Notes: a model not told the origin generated them from the letters alone. 6,585 nucleotides of DNA from an uncultured Fusobacteriaceae bacterium (GCA_947072715.1 CAMTJB010000058.1:1-6585); one strand, 5' to 3'. Counted from the first letter of the stretch, positions 1 to 5,744 are shown. Numbers and translations are program-made.

Positions 1-108
1 ATTCAATATATAGTTACATAATCTATTTTTATTTATTCCAAATTCTTCAGTATCTTTTTGAAGTAGTTCCCACATATTTTCTGAAACAGTTACTCTTATT
101 TTTTTCAT
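1..108 (-). CDS. Ribbon-helix-helix-like protein, N-terminal part (cut by window edge)
   Basis: The first 36 codons of a gene are visible; it runs off the left edge without a stop. The start is supported by AGGAGT at 113-118, 4 nt upstream of the ATG. The peptide begins MKKIRVTVSENMWELL and continues with a helix and the turn EEFGINKNRLCNYIL. A short basic strand followed by two helices separated by a G-x-N/S turn is the layout of MetJ/Arc (ribbon-helix-helix) DNA-binding domains, as found in CopG-like repressors and antitoxins. That assignment is by pattern only and the C-terminal part is unseen. The gene begins 34 nt after the ATPase stop with no terminator between, so it may be the last gene of the transporter operon. 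It could be a regulator, an antitoxin or an uncharacterised small protein. Confidence 0.7.
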   Translation of the reverse strand, partial: MKKIRVTVSENMWELLQKDTEEFGINKNRLCNYILN

Positions 109-142
109 GAACACTCCTAAATAATTAATTTTATTTTAAAGA

Positions 143-892
143 TTAGAAATAGTAAGCTAATAACTCTTTTTTAGTTATATTCTTCTTTTCTTCACCTGTT
201 ATATCTAAAACTATTTTACCATTATTTAACATAATAAGTCTATCTCCGTAATTAATTGCATCTTGAAGTTCATGAGTTATCATTAATGTTGCAATGTTAT
301 TATCTTTAACAATCTCTTGTGTTTTATCCATAATTATTTTAGAAATTTTTGGATCAAGTGCTGCAGTATGTTCATCTAATAATAAAAGTTTTGGTTTAGA
401 TAACACTGCCATTATAAGTGATAGACATTGTCTTTGTCCTCCAGATAAATTTCCTACTTTTGTATTTAGATGTTTTTCTAATCCTAAATCAAGATGAGAT
501 AAAAACTTAACATATTTTTCTCTTCTTGATTTATTTAATCCCCAAGTAAGATCAAAAGTTTTTCCTTTATTATCTGCCATAGATAGATTTTCATATATTG
601 TCATAGATGGAGATGTTCCCATACTAGGGTTTTGGTATACTTTAGATATTATCTTATTTCTTCTGTGTTTATCTAGTTTTAGAATGCTCTTTCCATCTAA
701 TAGAATATCTCCACCAGAGACTTCCGTATTACCTATAATAGAGTTAAAAAATGTTGTTTTACCAGCGCCGTTTCCACCAATAATACTAACAAACTCTCCC
801 TCTTTAACATGTAAATTAAGATCATCAAATATTATCTTTTTTTCTCCTAAATCATTTATGTAATGTTTTTTTAAATTTTTTATCTGCAACAT
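143..892 (-). CDS. ABC transporter ATP-binding protein, aromatic amino acid-type uptake system
   Basis: This is the nucleotide-binding subunit of the import system encoded by the two upstream genes; it acts on the cytoplasmic face of the inner membrane. The 249-residue protein carries all core motifs in order: Walker A GGNGAGKT (39-46), Q-loop glutamine in VYQNP (Q87), signature LSGGQ (149-153), Walker B ending in LLLLDEH with the catalytic Glu at 174, D-loop ALD (178-180) and switch His207 in THEL. Length and motifs indicate an intact, active ATPase. The ATG lies 2 nt after the permease stop, with a purine-rich AAGGATAGG stretch inside the permease end as its ribosome binding site, so the two are probably translationally coupled. 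The gene order of PF04392-type binding protein, branched-chain-type permease and ATPase matches trpXYZ of streptococci, where this subunit is TrpZ. The symbol is withheld because the leader here points to Tyr/Phe rather than Trp. Confidence 0.93.
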   Translation of the reverse strand: MLQIKNLKKHYINDLGEKKIIFDDLNLHVKEGEFVSIIGGNGAGKTTFFNSIIGNTEVSGGDILLDGKSILKLDKHRRNKIISKVYQNPSMGTSPSMTIYENLSMADNKGKTFDLTWGLNKSRREKYVKFLSHLDLGLEKHLNTKVGNLSGGQRQCLSLIMAVLSKPKLLLLDEHTAALDPKISKIIMDKTQEIVKDNNIATLMITHELQDAINYGDRLIMLNNGKIVLDITGEEKKNITKKELLAYYF

Positions 893-894
893 GA

Positions 895-1743
895 TTATCT
901 ACCTATCCTTATTTTTTCTAAATTTTCTTTTATTCCTATTATTAAAACTATTATAACTGCTGTTAATATTTTTAAGTCACTTGCTTGTAATCCTAAGTTA
1001 AGTGATAGTACTATAATAACTCTATATAGTATCGCACCTATTATTATCATTACTAGTGGAGATAACCATTTCAATTTATTACAAACTAATTCTCCTAAGA
1101 TAATTGATGCTAATCCAATTATGATTATACCTACTCCCATTCCAACGTCTGCAAATCCTTGATATTGTGCAAATAATGCTCCTGATATTGCAATTAGGGA
1201 ATTTCCTAAAGCTAAACCAACTATTTTTAATCTTTTTTCATTAACACCAAGTGAAATAACTAAGTTTTCATTATCTCCTAAAGCTCTTAATATAAAACCA
1301 AATTTAGTTTTAAAGAATAAAACCATTGCTGTAATTAAAAGTCCAACTATAAGAAGTAGAGTAAGTGTAGTTTTACTTTCTACTGTGGTATCTGAGAACA
1401 TGTGAGTTACACTGAAAAGGTGAATATTTGATTTTCCCATAATTCTTAAATTTACACTATAAAGAGCTGTCATAACTAATATTCCTGAAAGTAAATTAGT
1501 TATTTTCAATTTTGTGTGTAATATACCTGTTACTGCTCCTGCAAGCGCTCCCCCTGCTGCTGCTGCTAGAAGTGCCATTGTTGGAGATACTCCCTTTACT
1601 AATAATATTGCTGCTATTGAACCACCTAATGGAAAAGTTCCATCTGCTGATAAATCTGGAAAATCTAATACCCTATATGTAATATATACTCCTAAAACCA
1701 TTACTCCCAGTATTAAACTCTGTTCTAATATACTAAATAACAT
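895..1743 (-). CDS. ABC transporter permease (BPD_transp_2-like), aromatic amino acid-type uptake system
   Basis: An integral inner-membrane permease of about 282 residues that forms the translocation channel for the import system. The sequence is dominated by hydrophobic segments (roughly eight or nine likely membrane spans). It carries the N-terminal LDFPDLSADGTFPLGG region and a cytoplasmic loop LRALGDNENLVISLGVNE typical of permeases in the branched-chain/ribose inner-membrane translocator family that pair with PF04392 binding proteins. The reading frame stays open to a GTG at 1752, but that GTG overlaps the only good ribosome binding site (GGAG at 1752-1755). The ATG at 1743, 8 nt downstream of it, is therefore taken as the start. 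The gene lies 87 nt after the binding-protein stop with no terminator between, and 2 nt before the ATPase start. The substrate cannot be read from the protein itself. Confidence 0.9.
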   Translation of the reverse strand: MLFSILEQSLILGVMVLGVYITYRVLDFPDLSADGTFPLGGSIAAILLVKGVSPTMALLAAAAGGALAGAVTGILHTKLKITNLLSGILVMTALYSVNLRIMGKSNIHLFSVTHMFSDTTVESKTTLTLLLIVGLLITAMVLFFKTKFGFILRALGDNENLVISLGVNEKRLKIVGLALGNSLIAISGALFAQYQGFADVGMGVGIIIIGLASIILGELVCNKLKWLSPLVMIIIGAILYRVIIVLSLNLGLQASDLKILTAVIIVLIIGIKENLEKIRIGR

Positions 1744-1830
1744 CCTACTCACTCCAATTTAATTTAATTTTATTTTTAATTTATTCTTATTATTTATTTT
1801 TTCTCTCTATAATTTTAGAAAGGTTATTTA
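1744..1830 (-). other. Gap between binding-protein and permease genes
   Basis: An 87-nt A/T-rich spacer within the operon. It holds the permease ribosome binding site (GGAG at 1752-1755). I see no hairpin with a U-run and no good promoter, so readthrough from the binding-protein gene is expected. The spacer length would leave room for RNA processing, which could explain excess binding protein over membrane subunits, but nothing in the sequence proves that. Confidence 0.5.
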
Positions 1831-2742
1831 CTAGTAATTTTCAAGAATCTCTGAATCTATGTTGTAAAATTTAGCCACATCTTTATTTACAAGAATTGGG
1901 TAATCCGTTGGTGAAACTATTGGTAAATTAGAAATTGACTCACCATTTATCATCTTCACAATCATTTCACCAATCTTATTTCCAGAGTCTTTATAATTTA
2001 CTCCTATTCCTGCAAGTGCTCCTAATCCTATATGACTTTCTCCTTCCATAGCAATTACTGGAACTCTTTTAGCTTTTGACTTAGAATAAATAACCGGTGC
2101 TGCTGAAGATGTTAAGTTGTCAGTTAATGTGTATAAAACATCAACTTTTGAAAGTACTGTATCTACAGCTGAAGGAACTTCATTCATAGCAGTTACTCCA
2201 ATAGCCACAAGTTCTAATCCCCTTTCTTTAGTTAATTTTTTTAACTGCTGTATATTAGATTCTGAATTTTTCTCACTTGTGTTATATATAACTCCAACTC
2301 TTTTTGCATTAGGCAAAAATTTCTTAGTTAAATCTAATAACAATTTAGGTGGAGCAGCATCGCTTACTCCTATTACATTTACTTCATTTCCTAATCCAGC
2401 AGCATTTGGATCTGTTACCGCTCCAAATAAAATTGGAGTAGTCTTTGTTGCATTAAGTGCTGCTTGTGCTGTAGGTGTTGATATTGCTACGATGTAATCT
2501 TTATTATCCTTAGAAAATTTTTGCATTATAAGCTGTTGTACACTCATATCCCCTTGCGCTATTTGTGAATCAAATTCATAATCTATATTATTTTTCTTAA
2601 GCGTTTCTTCTACTCCGATTCTTACTGCGTCTAATGCTGGGTGCTCAACTATTTGTGATGATCCTATTTTATATGTTTTTCCAAAAGCTGTTGTTCCTAA
2701 AATTAATATTCCTGCTAATAGTATGCTAAATCTGTTTTTCAT
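1831..2742 (-). CDS. Periplasmic substrate-binding protein, ABC_sub_bind (TrpX-like) family
   Basis: The binding protein captures the substrate outside the inner membrane and delivers it to the permease. The 303-residue protein has a signal peptide: basic MKNR, a hydrophobic core over residues 6-16, and a likely cleavage after AFG near residue 21. There is no lipobox cysteine, so it should be a soluble periplasmic protein, which fits a diderm envelope. The mature part shows the PF04392 pattern: KIGSSQIVEHPALDA near the start, then VAISTPTAQAALNATKTTPILFGAVTDPNAAGL, VGVIYNTSEKNS, and late VIAMEGESHIGLGALAGIGVNYKDSG. The family includes TrpX of streptococcal trpXYZ, predicted to carry tryptophan/tyrosine. 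The start is fixed by GGAGGT at 2749-2754, 6 nt before the ATG. It is the first structural gene after the attenuator leader, which suggests a Tyr/Phe-related ligand (inference). Confidence 0.93.
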   Translation of the reverse strand: MKNRFSILLAGILILGTTAFGKTYKIGSSQIVEHPALDAVRIGVEETLKKNNIDYEFDSQIAQGDMSVQQLIMQKFSKDNKDYIVAISTPTAQAALNATKTTPILFGAVTDPNAAGLGNEVNVIGVSDAAPPKLLLDLTKKFLPNAKRVGVIYNTSEKNSESNIQQLKKLTKERGLELVAIGVTAMNEVPSAVDTVLSKVDVLYTLTDNLTSSAAPVIYSKSKAKRVPVIAMEGESHIGLGALAGIGVNYKDSGNKIGEMIVKMINGESISNLPIVSPTDYPILVNKDVAKFYNIDSEILENY

Positions 2743-2748
2743 TTTGTG

Positions 2749-2796
2749 ACCTCCAGTTATAATTTTTTAATATAATCGAGGTTTCCGGACTACCTC
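2749..2796 (-). promoter_or_regulatory. Ribosome binding site of the binding-protein gene and overlapping alternative helices
   Basis: The Shine-Dalgarno GGAGGT (2749-2754) is strong. An ACCUC segment in the leader RNA (2778-2782) is perfectly complementary to the GAGGU inside that Shine-Dalgarno (2749-2753). It is equally complementary to an upstream GAGGU (2792-2796), with which it could form a 5-bp hairpin. The two pairings exclude each other, so a second, translational control layer is possible. Both helices are short and this is weak evidence. Confidence 0.4.
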
Positions 2797-2822
2797 TTTC
2801 TATTATTTGACTTAAAATTTGT

Positions 2823-2858
2823 AAAAAAAAAAACTCTTGAATGTTATCCCAAGAGTTT
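2823..2858 (-). terminator. Intrinsic terminator of the attenuator
   Basis: A perfect 9-bp stem, AAACUCUUG (2850-2858) with CAAGAGUUU (2831-2839), closes a 10-nt loop. An unbroken run of 11 U starts within the 3' arm (2823-2833). It sits about 80 nt before the binding-protein start and after the leader ORF, so it can only terminate transcription early. Its 5' arm (2850-2855) is shared with the antiterminator stem. Confidence 0.92.
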
Positions 2859-2959
2859 TAAAAAACATAAAATGAATTATTGTTTAATTATCTTTTAGGA
2901 TACAACTTCTTTATTTTTGCTACTACAAAGAGGTTCATATCCATAAGAGATATAAACCT
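2842..2959 (-). promoter_or_regulatory. Attenuator switch: five competing RNA segments (a-e)
   Basis: Segment a (2949-2959) begins at the last base of the leader stop codon. It pairs with b (2931-2941) in an 11-bp hairpin with one G-U and a 7-nt loop. The b region (2935-2949, which includes that loop) can instead pair with c (2892-2905): 13 pairs, one mismatch, one bulged base. Segment c can alternatively pair with d (2842-2855): 12 pairs, one mismatch, one bulge. That blocks the terminator, which needs d with e (2831-2839). So a:b favours c:d (readthrough) and b:c favours d:e (termination). The pairings were derived by hand from the sequence. The regulatory direction is inferred from the position of a ribosome at the stop codon versus one stalled earlier. 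Confidence 0.82.
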
Positions 2960-2994
2960 TATCTAAAGTAATAGTAAAAATAATATGTAGCTGC
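2919..2994 (-). promoter_or_regulatory. Outer stem enclosing the Tyr/Phe codons and the first hairpin
   Basis: GCAGCUACA (2986-2994), immediately before the first Tyr codon, pairs with UGUAGUAGC (2919-2927): eight of nine pairs, with one A-A mismatch. It encloses the aromatic codon run and hairpin a:b and is compatible with both. Translation of the leader would melt it. A role as a pause or protector stem is possible by analogy with segment 1:2 of enterobacterial attenuators. Confidence 0.5.
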
Positions 2995-3009
2995 TCCTCT
3001 AGTTATCAT
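2959..3009 (-). CDS. Leader peptide of attenuator, Tyr/Phe-rich (MITRGAATYYFYYYFR)
   Basis: A 16-codon ORF in the leader RNA encodes MITRGAATYYFYYYFR. Seven consecutive codons (2965-2985) are TAT TAT TTT TAC TAT TAC TTT, then AGA and TAA. Such a run of one amino-acid class, ending exactly at the first base of a hairpin, is the signature of an attenuation leader like pheL or hisL. AAGGAG (3022-3027) is the only clear ribosome binding site; it lies 12 nt before this ATG, a little far. An in-frame ATG at 3030 would give 23 codons and add one Trp codon, but then the AAGGAG falls inside the ORF and no other site precedes it. A third ATG at 3020, out of frame, gives only MIGL. The peptide itself probably has no function; the ribosome's position on it is the sensor. 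Confidence 0.8.
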   Translation of the reverse strand: MITRGAATYYFYYYFR

Positions 3010-3072
3010 AATCCAATCATGCTCCTTCATCAATTTTAATTTTTTTCTTTACTGCTCTGTCAAATTTTACTT

Positions 3073-3102
3073 AGTATAGTCCTTTAAGATACTACTTGTC
3101 AA
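3073..3102 (-). promoter_or_regulatory. Promoter of the aromatic ABC transporter operon
   Basis: A consensus -35 TTGACA (3097-3102) and -10 TATACT (3073-3078) are separated by 18 nt, predicting a start near 3066 and a leader of about 324 nt before the binding-protein ATG. The promoter begins 13 nt after the dsdA stop codon, so the transporter operon has its own start. Two dyads overlap it: TAGTAT/ATACTA with an 11-bp spacer (3072-3094) between the two hexamers, and ACTTG-T-CAAGT (3094-3104) across the -35. Either could be a repressor site; neither matches an operator I can name. Confidence 0.8.
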
Positions 3103-3115
3103 GTTTTTTTATTTT

Positions 3116-4477
3116 TTATTTTTCAGAAAGTAATTCTTTCCCTTTATTGTAATACTCTTCCATTATGTTCTTAGGCACCATATTTCCGCCAGTTGCCCAT
3201 ACAAGATGAGTGGCATTTTCCATAGATTTTATTTTTCTAGATTCTATGTATTTTTTACCTTGTTCTGTTGCTTCTAAAAATTCAATTCCTTTAAATCCAG
3301 CAAGTGCACTTGGCTCTAAAGCTATGTTTTCTAAATCTTTTAATTTAGTTAAATATTTATACATTCTTTCATCAGTTAGAGTATAAGAGCCACTAACGAT
3401 ATTCTCAACTATCTTTCCAACAAAACTTGAAGCTCTTCCTACTGCAAGTCCATCTGCTGCCGTTTTGTTGTCTATTCCAAAATCTTGTACAGAAACTTTA
3501 TCATGATATCCAGTTGATAATCCTAATACCATACAAGGAGAGTGAGTTGGTTCTGCGAAGAAACAATGTGCGTTTTCTCCAAATACAGATTTCAATCCAA
3601 ACATTACCCCTCCAGGTCCTCCACCTACACCACATGGTAAGTACACAAATAAAGGATGCTCTTTATCAACTACGATTCCTTGCTGATCAAATTGCTCTTT
3701 TACACGAAGGGCAGCTACTGTATATCCTAAAAATAATGTTTTTGAATTCTCATCATCAACAAAATGACAACTAGGATTTGCTTCTGCCTCTAAACGCCCT
3801 GCTTCAACAGCTTTACTATAATCATCATCATACTCTACAACTGTAACACCTTTACTTCTTAACATATCTTTCTTCCATTGTCTTGCATCTGCTGACATAT
3901 GTACAGTAGTTTTAAAACCTAATTTAGCTCCCATTATTCCTATAGATAATCCAAGATTTCCAGTTGATCCAACTGCAATTGAATACTTAGAGAAAAGTTC
4001 TGTAAATTCAGGATTTGCAAGAATACTATAGTCATCTTCAATTGTAAATTTTCCACTTTTTAAAGCTATATTTTCTGCTAATTTTAAAACTTCATATATT
4101 CCACCTCTTGCTTTAATTGAACCTGATATAGGAAGGTGACTGTCACATTTTAAAATGATATTTCCCTTAACATCTTGTCCCATTCCTTCAGCAAGATATT
4201 CTTTAATTTTATCAAGAATAGCTATTGGAGATTCTATTATTCCATTTCTTTCTTTTGTTTCTGGAAATACAGTTTGAATGTATGAAGAAAATCTTTTTAA
4301 TCTTTCAGCTGCATCTAAAATTTCATCCATATTTACTTTTGATGTTTTTAGGATTTCTTCACAATTTCCTAAGTTTTCATTTAACCAAAACGTTTCTTTT
4401 AATTCTACTAAATCCTCTATAATTGGAAATTCATTTTTCCACTCATTCATTGTTTTTCCTACTATCATCTCTTTCAT
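3116..4477 (-). CDS. dsdA: D-serine dehydratase (D-serine ammonia-lyase)
   Basis: A cytoplasmic PLP enzyme that converts D-serine to pyruvate and ammonia (EC 4.3.1.18), used for detoxification and as a carbon/nitrogen source. Counting from the chosen start (453 residues, against about 440 in E. coli), the PLP lysine is K122 in SGSIKARGG. The glycine phosphate loop is GSTGNLG (170-176) and the second glycine-rich site is CGVGGGPGG (282-290). Further family motifs are [34 protein letters not shown] and the C-terminal [12 protein letters not shown]. The frame opens at an ATG at 4489, but GGAGG (4483-4487) overlaps that codon and sits 5 nt before the ATG at 4477, so 4477 is preferred. The neighbour upstream is an XRE/cupin regulator rather than the LysR-type DsdC of enterics, and no D-serine permease lies next to it. 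No terminator follows the stop. Confidence 0.96.
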   Translation of the reverse strand: MKEMIVGKTMNEWKNEFPIIEDLVELKETFWLNENLGNCEEILKTSKVNMDEILDAAERLKRFSSYIQTVFPETKERNGIIESPIAILDKIKEYLAEGMGQDVKGNIILKCDSHLPISGSIKARGGIYEVLKLAENIALKSGKFTIEDDYSILANPEFTELFSKYSIAVGSTGNLGLSIGIMGAKLGFKTTVHMSADARQWKKDMLRSKGVTVVEYDDDYSKAVEAGRLEAEANPSCHFVDDENSKTLFLGYTVAALRVKEQFDQQGIVVDKEHPLFVYLPCGVGGGPGGVMFGLKSVFGENAHCFFAEPTHSPCMVLGLSTGYHDKVSVQDFGIDNKTAADGLAVGRASSFVGKIVENIVSGSYTLTDERMYKYLTKLKDLENIALEPSALAGFKGIEFLEATEQGKKYIESRKIKSMENATHLVWATGGNMVPKNIMEEYYNKGKELLSEK

Positions 4478-4518
4478 TTTTTCCTCCATTAAATTATAAT
4501 TTAATTTATTTAAGTGTA

Positions 4519-4547
4519 GCTTAACATGTCGAGTTCAAATATGTCAA
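4519..4547 (-). promoter_or_regulatory. Probable dsdA promoter with overlapping dyad
   Basis: A perfect -35 TTGACA (4542-4547) is followed at 17-18 nt by a poor -10 (TTAAGC at 4519-4524, or TAAGCT one base on). A dyad TTAAG-N5-CTTAA (4510-4524) covers the -10 and the likely start. A strong -35 with a weak -10 under a dyad suggests regulated initiation; the adjacent XRE/cupin protein is the obvious candidate regulator, by position only. Confidence 0.55.
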
Positions 4548-4548
4548 T

Positions 4549-4589
4549 AAAAAAATGAAGTACCAATTAATAAAATTAATCAATACTTC
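4549..4589 (-). terminator. Terminator of the XRE/cupin regulator gene
   Basis: A 15-bp stem (4575-4589 with 4557-4571, three G-U pairs) closes a UUU loop. It is followed by A and seven U on the minus-strand RNA (4549-4555). It starts 32 nt after the regulator stop and directly precedes the dsdA -35, so dsdA is expected to have its own promoter. On the plus strand no T-run follows, so it is one-directional. Confidence 0.85.
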
Positions 4590-4620
4590 AATTAAACTAA
4601 AATTTAATTTTATTTTTTTC

Positions 4621-5190
4621 TTAAAAACTTGGTGGAGTGATAGCAAATATAACTTCAACTTCCTCATCAGAGTTATTAATCCATCTATGTTCTGTCAAAG
4701 ATGGTATTCTAATACTGTCACCTTTTTCTAATAGATATGAAGTTGTTCCAACAATAATTTCTACTTTTCCCTTTATTAAATAAGCGACCTCTTCACCTTT
4801 ATGACTTTCTATATGTTCACTAGAAAAATTTTTTGGAGGAATATACATCATACAAAATTCTATTTCTCCCTTTGTTGTAGGTGTTAATAAATCATATCTA
4901 ATATCACCATTATTTACATTTCCTATTGTTTTTCTGGAATTAGATCTAACTACAAGATTCTGAGTTTCATCTTCATCTTCTTTAAAAAACATGAATAATG
5001 GAACATCTAAAGCTTTAGCTATTACTTTCAATGTATTTATAGATGGATTTACTAAATCACGCTCTATTTGACTTAGCATAGATGGAGTTATTCCTGTTTT
5101 ATCTCCTAGCTCTTTCATTGTCATCTTTCTCATGTTTCTATAATTCTGTAATTTTTTTCCTAATTCTAATTCAAAAACATCTTTTTTCAT
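4621..5190 (-). CDS. XRE-family HTH transcriptional regulator with C-terminal cupin domain
   Basis: A 189-residue DNA-binding protein. The helix-turn-helix domain covers about residues 12-65: LGKKLQNYRNMRKMTMKELGD... with recognition helix around TPSMLSQIERD and the typical NPSINTLKVIAKALDVPLF ending. A linker leads to a cupin_2 barrel at about 110-185 containing H126, H130, E133/E134 and H168, the usual metal/ligand positions, with GDSIRIPSLTEHRW as the second cupin motif. Regulators of this build (PuuR/SinR-like with cupin) often sense a small metabolite made or consumed by a neighbouring enzyme. Here that would be dsdA downstream, making D-serine or a related compound a candidate ligand (inference). 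The start is supported by AAAGG at 5199-5203, 8 nt before the ATG. A 22-bp palindrome in its promoter suggests autoregulation. Confidence 0.93.
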   Translation of the reverse strand: MKKDVFELELGKKLQNYRNMRKMTMKELGDKTGITPSMLSQIERDLVNPSINTLKVIAKALDVPLFMFFKEDEDETQNLVVRSNSRKTIGNVNNGDIRYDLLTPTTKGEIEFCMMYIPPKNFSSEHIESHKGEEVAYLIKGKVEIIVGTTSYLLEKGDSIRIPSLTEHRWINNSDEEVEVIFAITPPSF

Positions 5191-5220
5191 TATTTTTACC
5201 TTTCTTAAATTTATTTATTT

Positions 5221-5256
5221 TACAATATTTTACTATATTGTATTAGAATTTAGCAA
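5221..5256 (-). promoter_or_regulatory. Promoter and palindromic operator of the XRE/cupin gene
   Basis: A perfect inverted repeat TACAATAT-N6-ATATTGTA occupies 5221-5242. It overlaps a -10 TAAAAT (5227-5232) that lies 18 nt from a -35 TTGCTA (5251-5256); the -35 overlaps the end of the preceding gene. An 8-bp-arm palindrome over the -10 is the expected position for an autorepressor site. It is not followed by U, so it is not a terminator. Confidence 0.6.
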
Positions 5257-5744
5257 GAAGTATTAATTATCTCTACTAATTCTTTTACTGTATCTCTTAA
5301 ATATTTTCCTTTTAAATACTCCATTTTGATATCTTCAAATACTAATTTTTTTATTTCATTTGGTGTTTCAATAAATAATTTTCCACAAATTTCAAAGTTA
5401 TGATTTAGAGGAACTATTACTGGAACTTTAAATTGTTCCAATCCAAGAATTGGTTTTAAATATTTTTCTCCTCTTCCTTTAGTTATAATACTTATATCTA
5501 AGTTTGGATTTAATTCACATATTTTTTTTAAGGTAGTAACATTTAATTGAAAATCTGGACACCATACTTCCCCAGATACTAAAAAATTGATTTTTTTATC
5601 AATTTTTTTGATCTTCTCTACCTCTTCTAATGTTATTTCAATTCTTGAATAATTTTTAGGAAAACGATCTCTTTCTATTTTAGTTCCTGTTCCTATAAAA
5701 CTTTCAAAGTTAATTCCAGCTAAATAAAGTTCTCTTAAATTCAT
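5250..5744 (-). CDS. Thioredoxin-fold protein (Thioredoxin_9-like), single-cysteine active site
   Basis: A 164-residue cytoplasmic protein without signal peptide. The strand INFLVSGEVWCPDFQ (residues 52-66) places a WCPDF motif where thioredoxins have WCxxC. The first cysteine (C62) is kept but the resolving position is Phe. A cis-proline-type VPVI follows at 107-110, as expected in the fold, and other cysteines are C76, C120 and the C-terminal C164. The N-terminal helical region and overall length resemble the Thioredoxin_9 group of small uncharacterised proteins in Gram-positives and fusobacteria. Disulfide oxidoreduction by a CxxC mechanism is not possible; a monothiol role or a binding role is, and C120 or C164 could substitute as partner. 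The start has GGAGG (5750-5754) 5 nt upstream. No terminator separates it from the regulator gene 59 nt downstream, so partial co-transcription is likely. Confidence 0.8.
   Translation of the reverse strand: MNLRELYLAGINFESFIGTGTKIERDRFPKNYSRIEITLEEVEKIKKIDKKINFLVSGEVWCPDFQLNVTTLKKICELNPNLDISIITKGRGEKYLKPILGLEQFKVPVIVPLNHNFEICGKLFIETPNEIKKLVFEDIKMEYLKGKYLRDTVKELVEIINTSC

Noticed and set aside
294..497. Plus-strand ORF of 67 codons
   Set aside because: It lies wholly inside the ATPase gene, has no ribosome binding site, and its translation resembles no protein.
1514..1762. Plus-strand ORF of 82 codons rich in Ala and Pro
   Set aside because: It is the antisense of the hydrophobic N-terminal part of the permease; the composition is a reverse-complement artefact.
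2117..2497. Plus-strand ORF of 126 codons
   Set aside because: It is antisense to the binding-protein gene, which has a clear signal peptide, family motifs and ribosome binding site.
3006..3020. Leader ORF MIGL starting at the ATG right after AAGGAG
   Set aside because: The spacing to the ribosome binding site is only 1 nt and the peptide has no regulatory codons; its stop overlaps the ATG of the preferred leader ORF.
2823..3066. T-box riboswitch in the transporter leader
   Set aside because: T-boxes control related transporters in Gram-positives, but the conserved T-box bulge sequence (GGTGG...ACCGCG type) is absent, while a complete leader ORF with aromatic codons is present.
3103..3118. 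Terminator after dsdA
   Set aside because: There are only T/A-rich bases and no stem of useful length; the 11-nt ACTTGTCAAGT dyad cannot form a hairpin with a real loop.
3427..4499. Three plus-strand ORFs (115, 65 and 73 codons) opposite dsdA
   Set aside because: All are shadows of dsdA, leucine/phenylalanine-rich as expected from reading A/T-rich coding DNA backwards, and without ribosome binding sites.
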